This document shows positions 58,323 through 64,000 of a stretch of 64,000 bases of DNA, piece after piece (positions within the stretch are counted from its first letter, which is position 1; the number at the start of each line of letters is the position of its first letter). Source of the DNA: JASHPR01 sp963833885 (lineage in GTDB: Bacteria; Actinomycetota; Actinomycetes; Streptosporangiales; Streptosporangiaceae); NCBI GenBank assembly GCA_963833885.1, contig CAWHZU010000003.1:62001-126000 (forward strand), given 5' to 3'. The translations under genes and the position numbers were made by a program. The notes under the pieces were generated by a model. It was not told the origin of the DNA, did not search any database, and was given only the letters and a program-made list of their open reading frames with translations.

Positions 58323-59867
58323 ATGGACACTTTGGGTTCCGGTGAGACGCAGACCGCCACCCAGTCGGCGGTGGATATCTCCAGTAGGGAGGATATCCAC
58401 AAACTGCGCGGGAAGGCCGTCGGGCTGGGCGGGGTGCTGTTCATCTCGTTCGCCGCGATGTCGCCGCTGACCGGGCAGCTTGGCAACGTGCCGATCGCCG
58501 TGGGCATCGGCAACGGGATCGGGGCGCCGGCCGGGTTCCTCATCGGCATCGTGATGCTGACGCTGTTCGGGGTCGGCTACGTGAAGATGATGCGCAGTGT
58601 CCCGTCGTCGGGCGGGTTCTACTCGTTCATCAGCCACGGGCTGGGCCGTCCGCTGGGCATGGGTGCCGGGTGGCTGTCGGTGTTCGCTTACGCGTTCGTA
58701 GAGGGCTCGCTGTACGGGGCGTTCGGCTACTTCGGCAACATCACGATCCAGCAGTTCTTCCACTTCGGCATCCCCTGGCCGTATCTGGCGTTCGGGGCGC
58801 TGATCCTCAACATCATCCTGGGGCATTTCGACGTCCGGCTGAGTTCGACGGTGCTCGGGGTCGCGCTGATCCTGGAGATCGTGGTCCTCACGGTCATGGT
58901 GGTGGCGGTGTTCGCGCACGGCGGCGGCCCGACCGGCATCTCGGCGGCGCCGATCAACCCGGTCAACGCGTTCAAGGGGCTGGCGCCTGGCGTGGGCATC
59001 TTCTTCGCGGTGTGGTCCTGGGTGGGGTTTGAGACGATCCCGAACTACGCCGAGGAGTCGAAGAACCCGAAGAAGATCGGCGCCCAGGCGCTGTTCATCT
59101 GCATCATCGGCGGCGGCCTGTTCTTCATGCTGTGCGCGTGGGCGGCCGTCACCGGATGGGGCCTGCACAGCGCGGTGCACCAGGCGGCGACCAACGGCGG
59201 CAACTTCTACTACGGCGTGACCAGCAAGTTCGCCGCGGTATGGGTGACCGACGTCATGGAGTGGCTGATCATGACCTCCTCGTTCGCGTGCGCCCTGTCG
59301 TTCCACAACACGACCTCGCGTTACCTGTACGTGATCGGCCGCGAGAAGATCTTCCACCCCGCCCTGGGCCGGACGCACAAGAAGTACCAGAGCCCGCACG
59401 TGGCCAACGCCCTGACCGGGCTGATCGTCGGCCTGCTGATGGTGCTGTTCCTGGTGATCTGGTACGCCAGCAAGTCGGCGCAGGCCTTCGCCAACTTCCA
59501 GAACGCTCCCTACTACGAGCTGTTCGGCTGGTTCGCGATCGTGGCGACGTTCTCGGTGCTGGTCAACCAGACCCTGTCCTCGGTGGCCACGATCCGGCAC
59601 TTCCGCCAGCCCGAGTACAGGTCCGAGCGGAATCTGTGGACCACGGAGATCATCCCGGTGCTGTCGATCATCGCCATGGTCGTGGTGCTGTGGCTGCTCT
59701 GGTCCAACCTCGACAAGATCGGCGGCTCGATCATCTGGGTCGACATCATCCCGTGGGTGTGCCTGGTCTGGCTGGCCATCGGCGTCGGCCTGGCGCTGGG
59801 GCTGCGCAAGCGCAATCCCGAGAAGTACGACGTCCTCGGCCGGATGGTGAACTCCGGGATCGATTGA
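58323..59867 (+). CDS. APC-family permease
   Basis: A 514-residue transporter from ATG 58323 (GGGAGGA upstream) with twelve helices, the first containing LFISFAAMSPLTGQLGNVPI and the loop GFETIPNYAEESKNPKKIGA. The N-terminal ~28 residues are a polar tail. It is distinct from the permease of the LacI cluster. Placed between oxidative catabolism genes, it may import their amine or acid substrate, but APC members cover too many substrates to say. Confidence 0.9.
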   Translation: MDTLGSGETQTATQSAVDISSREDIHKLRGKAVGLGGVLFISFAAMSPLTGQLGNVPIAVGIGNGIGAPAGFLIGIVMLTLFGVGYVKMMRSVPSSGGFYSFISHGLGRPLGMGAGWLSVFAYAFVEGSLYGAFGYFGNITIQQFFHFGIPWPYLAFGALILNIILGHFDVRLSSTVLGVALILEIVVLTVMVVAVFAHGGGPTGISAAPINPVNAFKGLAPGVGIFFAVWSWVGFETIPNYAEESKNPKKIGAQALFICIIGGGLFFMLCAWAAVTGWGLHSAVHQAATNGGNFYYGVTSKFAAVWVTDVMEWLIMTSSFACALSFHNTTSRYLYVIGREKIFHPALGRTHKKYQSPHVANALTGLIVGLLMVLFLVIWYASKSAQAFANFQNAPYYELFGWFAIVATFSVLVNQTLSSVATIRHFRQPEYRSERNLWTTEIIPVLSIIAMVVVLWLLWSNLDKIGGSIIWVDIIPWVCLVWLAIGVGLALGLRKRNPEKYDVLGRMVNSGID

Positions 59868-59888
59868 CCCCTCGGGTGGGGCAGGCTG

Positions 59889-61136
59889 TCAGCTCGCTGG
59901 ATGGACTTCCGTCCAGCGGGCTGCGGCCTGTTCAAAGCACTTACGCGGTGCCCGGATGACCCCGGCGCCGATCTGGCCGCCGTCCTTGCCGGCCAGGCCG
60001 ACATCCATGACCGGCAGCACGCCGGTGTTCAGCACCTTGAAGATGTCGACCCCGGTCGGGGTGCCGCGGAAGCCGAACAGCGGGATCTTGTAGACCGTGT
60101 TCTCCCCGGCGGTGATCTGGTACATCTCCTCGTTGCGCCGGATCATGACCTCCGGCGAGCCGCCCTGGTACTCCTGCAGGGACAGCGCGCAGGCCTGAGC
60201 GAACCCGCCGAGCCCGATGGTCTCGGTGATCGGGCTCTCCCCGCCCATCCAGCTGATCTCGGACTCGTCGTGGCCCGGGAACAGCTTGCCCTCGGTGATC
60301 GGGGTCGGCCCGCGGAACCACTCGTCGCCGAGGCCGCTGACCCGGATCGCGAACTCCTTGCAGGAGAAGCCCATGGCGGATACCACGCTGGAACCGGGCA
60401 GCCCGGCGATCGAGTCCGCGGTGGCCTTGGCCGCGGCCATCGACAGCCGCAGGAAGAAGTAGTCGTTCTCGGCGATGTGCAGGAACGTCTCGCGGACCTG
60501 GTCGCTGCCCGGGCCTGCCATGTCCAGCGCGGCGCCGAAGAGCTCGCGGCACAGCAGCAGCGTGGACGCCGCGTTGCGGCTGTGGCACTCGTCGCCCATC
60601 CGCAGGCCCCTGGCGATCAGCGGCTTGAGCGCGACGCCCCCGGTGCGGCGGATGGCCTCGCCGACTACCGGCGCGTAGACGTTGTTGACGTGCAGCAGCC
60701 GTTCGTGCACGCCCTCGTCGTAGCAGCCGTAGTTGAGCCGCCGCGGGTCCTTGCCCTCGTAGAAGTTGCAGAACGCGGTGTTGCCACCCGCCGCGTCCTG
60801 CACCACGAAAACCGGCATGGACGCGGTGTAGATCCCGGCCAGCGAGCCGACCGCGCCGTAGTCGTGGCACCCCGCCACGGTGATCGCGCCGGAATCCAGG
60901 GCCGCGATCGCCTCCTCGCGGGTCGACGCCAGGCCCTCGAACAGGGCGCCGCCGATGATCGCCTCCCGCTGCCCGCCCTCGTAGCTGGACCAGGGCAGCG
61001 GAGCGCCGGAGGTGAGGATCAGGTTCCTGGTGTAGCCGGGCATCACGTCGATGGCCAGGCCGACGTCGACCACGACCGGGTCGGCGGCGCACAGCCGGCG
61101 TACCGCCTCGGCGTTGGCTTCGCTGAGCGTGCTCAT
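59889..61136 (-). CDS. DUF1116 protein (YlbE/AllG-like)
   Basis: The 415-residue protein matches DUF1116, whose E. coli members (YlbE/AllG) act with FdrA in oxamate carbamoyltransferase of allantoin degradation. Segments consistent with the family include VVVDVGLAIDVMPGYTRNLI, GCHDYGAVGSLAGIYTASMP and RGLRMGDECHSRNAAST. No FdrA-like or DUF2877 partner is in the window. Its ATG overlaps the stop of an SDR gene, so it belongs with that enzyme. It converges with the permease at 58323. Function is open. Confidence 0.8.
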   Translation of the reverse strand: MSTLSEANAEAVRRLCAADPVVVDVGLAIDVMPGYTRNLILTSGAPLPWSSYEGGQREAIIGGALFEGLASTREEAIAALDSGAITVAGCHDYGAVGSLAGIYTASMPVFVVQDAAGGNTAFCNFYEGKDPRRLNYGCYDEGVHERLLHVNNVYAPVVGEAIRRTGGVALKPLIARGLRMGDECHSRNAASTLLLCRELFGAALDMAGPGSDQVRETFLHIAENDYFFLRLSMAAAKATADSIAGLPGSSVVSAMGFSCKEFAIRVSGLGDEWFRGPTPITEGKLFPGHDESEISWMGGESPITETIGLGGFAQACALSLQEYQGGSPEVMIRRNEEMYQITAGENTVYKIPLFGFRGTPTGVDIFKVLNTGVLPVMDVGLAGKDGGQIGAGVIRAPRKCFEQAAARWTEVHPAS

Positions 61137-61855
61137 CGCGCCACAAACCCCCCGTCGACAAGGATCGTCTGGGCGGTGATGTAAGAGGCGCGCGGCGACA
61201 GCAGGAACTCGGTCACCTCCGCGACCTCCTCGGGCTCACCGATCCGGCCGAGCATGGTGTGCGCGGCCGAGGCTTCCTCGCCGCCGGACACGGCGGCCAT
61301 GGACGGGCTCATCGGGGCGCGGATGACCCCGGGGGCGATGCAGTTGACCCGGATGCCCCGCGGGGCAAGTTCCTCCGCCAGGTACGCCGTGTACGCGGCG
61401 ACGCCCGCCTTGGTCGCGCCGTACACCGAGGCGCCGATGAACCTGGCGATCCGGCCGGTGAGCGAGCCGATGTTGACGATCGCCGACCCGTCGGCCAGCC
61501 GTGGCGCGAGCACGTCGGTAACCCGGGCCATGCCCGCGACGTTCACCTGGAACATCAGGTCCATGGTGGCGTCGTCGACCCGCCCAAGGAATGAGTCCCG
61601 CAGCACCCCGGCGCAGTTGACCAGGCCCGTCAGCGGCTCTTCCCCGAGCGCGGCAGCGGCCGCCTCGACGCTGGCCCGGTCCGTCACGTCACCCTCGACC
61701 GCCCGGATGCCGCGGTTGCCCGGGTCGTCCCAGTCCACCGACGCGATCTGCGGCGCGAGGTCCATGGCGACAGCCGTCGACCCCGCGTCCCGCAGCCGCC
61801 GGCAGATCGCCATCCCAATGACCCCCGCGCCCCCAGTAACCACCACCTGCCCCAT
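61133..61855 (-). CDS. Short-chain dehydrogenase/reductase
   Basis: The ATG at 61855 has GAGGAG nine bases upstream and gives 240 residues; an ATG at 61864 directly abuts the ribosome site. It has VVTGGAGVIGMAIC, Asp in AVAMDLA (NAD), Ser in NIGSLTG, YGATKAG (YxxxK) and a normal DGGFVAR end. It is downstream of a BVMO gene (74 bases, with a large inverted repeat between) and coupled to the DUF1116 gene. Confidence 0.88.
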   Translation of the reverse strand: MGQVVVTGGAGVIGMAICRRLRDAGSTAVAMDLAPQIASVDWDDPGNRGIRAVEGDVTDRASVEAAAAALGEEPLTGLVNCAGVLRDSFLGRVDDATMDLMFQVNVAGMARVTDVLAPRLADGSAIVNIGSLTGRIARFIGASVYGATKAGVAAYTAYLAEELAPRGIRVNCIAPGVIRAPMSPSMAAVSGGEEASAAHTMLGRIGEPEEVAEVTEFLLSPRASYITAQTILVDGGFVAR

Positions 61856-61881
61856 CAGCCCCATCTCCTCTCAGCGAGTTT

Positions 61882-61933
61882 CATGATCGTGGTGACTTTT
61901 TACGGCATAGCAGCCAAAGCAACCACGATCATG
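61882..61933. repeat. 12-bp perfect inverted repeat around BVMO stop
   Basis: CATGATCGTGGT (61882-61893) and ACCACGATCATG (61922-61933) are exact complements with a 28-base AT-rich loop. The right arm covers the stop codon of the BVMO gene. It may be a transcription terminator without a U-run, or a member of an interspersed palindromic repeat family. Confidence 0.65.
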
Positions 61934-63383
61934 GACGGCGACCCCGGTAGCGGAGCGCGAAGCGCCCGGCCCAGGCGATCAATAGGTACAGGCTGACCGG
62001 GAACGGCCACTGGGAAACGATGCGGCCGCTGCCGGACCGGAAGTAGCTGTCCGTCTCCGCCCACACCGTGCGCCGCAGCGCCCGCTGCAGCCAGCGGTCG
62101 TAAAGCTCCGCCACCACCGGCGAGATCTGCACGTCGTGCGCACCCCGGGCGGCCAGGCGGCGGATGGCGCGCGCCGCGAACCGCGCCTGCGCCTCGAAAA
62201 ACGTGACGGTCGGGGAGCTGTTCGTGTTGGGCCCGTACATCATGAAGAAGTTGGGGAACCCGGGCACCATGATGCCGAGGAATGCCCGTGCATCGCCCGC
62301 CCATACCTCATGCAGGTCCCAGCCGCCCGCCCCGGTGACCTTCAGCTTCGCCAGGTAGTCGGAGGCGTGGAAGCCGGTAGCCAGCACCACAACGTCGAGG
62401 TCATGCCGGTCGCCGTTCTCGTCGATCACCCCGGTGCCGCTGAGCCCCTTCGCGCCGTGCGGCACGAGCGTGACGTGCGGCTGCAGCAGCGACTGGTAGT
62501 AGTCGTCGCTCAGCACGGTCCGCTTTCCTTCAAACGGGAACTCGGGGGTGAGCAGCCGCTGAAGTTCCGGGTGCCCGGCGACCGAATCGGCGAGGAACCT
62601 CGCCGACGCCTGCCGGCGCTTGCGGTTGACCCGCCCGTCTCGCCGTGCGTGGCTCATCCGCAACTGGCGGGTGTCGTACCGGAAATACAGGCTCGCCCGG
62701 CGCCACCGGCGCACGAGCGGATTGCGGTTCAGCCTGCGCTCCATGGGGGTGAACGCCCGGCTGTCCTTGGGCAGCATCCAGTTGGGCTCGCGCTGGAAGA
62801 CCTTGACCCCGGCGGCGCACTTGGCGGCCTCGGCGACCACCTGCACGGCGCTTGATCCGGTGCCGAGCACGCCGACCCGCTGGCCGGCCAGATCCAGGTC
62901 CTCGGGCCAGGCCGCGCTGTGGCAGATCACCCCGGAGAAGCCGGGCCCCTCGCGGGCCAGAGCCGGGATGCAAGGCACGCTCAGGAAGCCGATAGCGCTG
63001 ATAACAACCTGGAACGGGGCGTATGGCCGACCGGAGCTGGTAACGATCTTGTATGCGCCGCGGTCGTCGGCCCAGGTGGCGCTCTCCACCCTCTCGTTCA
63101 GGACCAGATGACGGCGGAGGCCGAAAGCGTCCACGACTTTCTCGAGGTAGAGCTGCAGTTCGCCGCGCCCGGCGTAGTTGCGGCTCCAGTCCGCTGGCGC
63201 GTAGGAGAACGAGTAGATCTGGGACTCGAGATCCACCTCAGCGCCCGGGTACCTGGTGTGAAACCACGTCCCGCCGACGCCCGATGACGCCTCGAAAATG
63301 GTGAAGTCCGTGATGCCCTGCCGCTGCAGCGCGACTCCGGCGGCGATCCCGCAGAAGCCGGCCCCGATCACGGCGACCCGCAT
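61929..63383 (-). CDS. Baeyer-Villiger-type flavin monooxygenase
   Basis: An intact 484-residue enzyme from ATG 63383 (GGAG upstream). It has FAD motif VAVIGAGFCGIAAGVAL, GGTWFHTRYPGAEVD, the exact BVMO fingerprint FSGVICHSAAWP, NADPH motif VGVLGTGSSAVQ and LATGFHASDY. The C-terminal ~30 residues are hydrophobic (PFPVSLYLLIAWAGRFALRY) and may associate with the membrane. It should insert oxygen next to a ketone. The esterase gene upstream on the same strand could hydrolyse its product. Its promoter carries a perfect palindrome. Confidence 0.92.
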   Translation of the reverse strand: MRVAVIGAGFCGIAAGVALQRQGITDFTIFEASSGVGGTWFHTRYPGAEVDLESQIYSFSYAPADWSRNYAGRGELQLYLEKVVDAFGLRRHLVLNERVESATWADDRGAYKIVTSSGRPYAPFQVVISAIGFLSVPCIPALAREGPGFSGVICHSAAWPEDLDLAGQRVGVLGTGSSAVQVVAEAAKCAAGVKVFQREPNWMLPKDSRAFTPMERRLNRNPLVRRWRRASLYFRYDTRQLRMSHARRDGRVNRKRRQASARFLADSVAGHPELQRLLTPEFPFEGKRTVLSDDYYQSLLQPHVTLVPHGAKGLSGTGVIDENGDRHDLDVVVLATGFHASDYLAKLKVTGAGGWDLHEVWAGDARAFLGIMVPGFPNFFMMYGPNTNSSPTVTFFEAQARFAARAIRRLAARGAHDVQISPVVAELYDRWLQRALRRTVWAETDSYFRSGSGRIVSQWPFPVSLYLLIAWAGRFALRYRGRRP

Positions 63384-63407
63384 GGACTCCGCTCCGATCG
63401 CTCGGTT

Positions 63408-63432
63408 CTTAGGTCTAAATAGTAGACCTAAG
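63408..63432. promoter_or_regulatory. Perfect 10-bp palindromic operator of the BVMO gene
   Basis: CTTAGGTCTA-AATAG-TAGACCTAAG has perfect 10-bp arms. It covers the -10 box of the BVMO promoter, 25 bases from the start codon, so a bound protein would repress. Core GGTCTA...TAGACC resembles sites of GntR or TetR regulators. Confidence 0.75.
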
Positions 63433-63448
63433 GCGCATACCTGGTCAA
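63419..63448 (-). promoter_or_regulatory. Promoter of the BVMO gene
   Basis: On the minus strand TTGACC (63448-63443), an 18-base spacer and TACTAT (63424-63419). The expected start at about 63412 is inside the palindrome, about 29 bases before the ATG. Confidence 0.65.
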
Positions 63449-63509
63449 CAGCGTGGCGGCTGGCGACTCGCTGCGCGCGGACTGGCGAGTCCCGCGACTG
63501 ACGCGGTCA

Positions 63510-63555
63510 TCGATGTACCGATGGGCTTGTAAGAACGAGACCTGCGGTACATCGA
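63510..63555. terminator. Possible hairpin downstream of esterase gene
   Basis: TCGATGTACC and GGTACATCGA form a perfect 10-bp stem with a 26-base loop, between the esterase stop and the BVMO promoter. No U-run follows, so the terminator role is a guess; an operator is also possible. Confidence 0.35.
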
Positions 63556-63601
63556 CGCGGCGGTGGCGGGGCGGTCGGCGCCAGGGCCCGCGGCGGGTGG
63601 G

Positions 63602-64000
63602 TCAGCTGGGGCCGCCCAGGCCGGCCACGATGGCGTCGGCGATCTCGGACAGGCCCTCCTGCGCCCGGGACAGCCGGCCCGCGAACAGCAGGAAGCCGTG
63701 CGGCATGTCCTGGTACTCGCTGCCCTGAACGGGCACGCCGGCCCGGCGCAGCGCCTCGCCGAACGCCCGGCCCTCGTCGCGCAGCGGATCGAAGCCGGCG
63801 GTGAGCAGGTAGGTGGGCGGGAGGCCGCGCAGATCGGTCGCCATGCTCAGCGCGGCGCGCGGATGGTCGGGGGCCTTGCCGTCCCCGTACTGGGCCCAGT
63901 ACCAGATCATCTCGTCCTTGGACAGGAACGGGTCGTCGGCGTTCTCCTGGTATGACTCGGTGTCCATGGCGGGGTCCGTATTCGGGTACAGCAGCGCCTG
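63602..64000 (-). CDS. Alpha/beta hydrolase, HSL-type esterase (5' end outside window)
   Basis: The frame is open from the right edge to the stop at 63602, giving 132 residues: the C-terminal third of a hormone-sensitive-lipase-type esterase. It begins LLYPNTDPAMDTESYQENAD and has the acid residue in GFDPLRDEGRAFGEAL and the catalytic His in DMPHGFLLFAG. The nucleophile Ser region is beyond the window. It resembles the hydrolase half of the BVMO fusion at 16048-18639. Next to a BVMO, it probably cleaves the ester that enzyme makes. Confidence 0.88.
   Translation of the reverse strand, partial: QALLYPNTDPAMDTESYQENADDPFLSKDEMIWYWAQYGDGKAPDHPRAALSMATDLRGLPPTYLLTAGFDPLRDEGRAFGEALRRAGVPVQGSEYQDMPHGFLLFAGRLSRAQEGLSEIADAIVAGLGGPS

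Noticed and set aside
1..64000. tRNA, rRNA or CRISPR array
   Set aside because: No tRNA cloverleaf end, rRNA-like stretch or regularly spaced direct repeats with unique spacers was noticed; the only tandem block (42957-43092) has no spacers.

Overview
The window is high-GC DNA (about 70% G+C by eye) with frequent GTG/TTG starts, ATGA-type start/stop overlaps, probable leaderless mRNAs and gene families typical of soil Actinomycetota. These include paired FtsX-type ABC exporters, an ECF42 sigma factor with a DGPF protein, FCD GntR and TetR regulators, several Baeyer-Villiger monooxygenases (BVMOs), and small proteins of the kind carried by actinobacterial integrative elements. I cannot name the species. 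A relative of Streptosporangiales or another filamentous actinobacterium is plausible, but that is inference. No rRNA, tRNA or CRISPR array was seen.

Layout. 0-4.5 kb: the end of a membrane protein/histidine kinase pair, an APC permease broken by one frameshift, and a 5'-truncated PucR regulator abutting an unidentified gene remnant. 4.5-14.2 kb: one long minus-strand operon with two ABC ATPases, two FtsX permeases, a frameshifted aromatic FAD hydroxylase and an intradiol (hydroxyquinol-type) ring-cleavage dioxygenase. 14.4-19.3 kb: a secreted sedolisin, a BVMO fused to an alpha/beta hydrolase, and a TetR divergent from a soluble GT2-like enzyme (to 20.6 kb). 20.8-25.3 kb: the ECF42/DGPF pair and a coupled VOC / disulfide-oxidoreductase-like flavoprotein / SDR operon. 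25.5-32.3 kb: a GGDEF-EAL protein, a subtilisin with a Trp-rich repeat tail, an endonuclease III and a Fic protein with an operator-like palindrome.

32.3-36.2 kb is a graveyard of small, frameshifted fragments around a short GntR regulator, which I read as the remains of an integrative conjugative-type element. 36.5-41.8 kb holds a divergent ProB-like kinase and ProA-like reductase separated by a TnpB-only element with perfect 18-bp inverted ends, plus a GNAT enzyme and a 7Fe-type ferredoxin. 42-42.9 kb has a SufR-like regulator with a palindromic operator.

43.1-51.8 kb is the most coherent system: a class III aminotransferase, SDR, APC permease, aldose-epimerase-like DUF5107-type protein, metallo-beta-lactamase-fold hydrolase, cupin, split transketolase and LacI repressor. 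It has two promoters, each overlapped by a near-identical LacI-type operator. This looks like a regulon for catabolism of an unidentified amine-bearing or sugar-like compound.

51.8-64 kb is an oxidative catabolism island. It contains a P450 in an operon with a TetR-ferredoxin fusion read from a leaderless promoter, an FCD GntR regulator, two BVMOs with the canonical fingerprint (one frameshifted), three SDRs, an APC permease, an orphan DUF1116 protein and the C-terminal part of an esterase. The combination fits stepwise oxidation of a ketone or cyclic (terpenoid or steroid-like) substrate to esters, which are then hydrolysed. Three otherwise intact long genes carry single-base frameshifts, so sequencing indels should be excluded before they are treated as dead.
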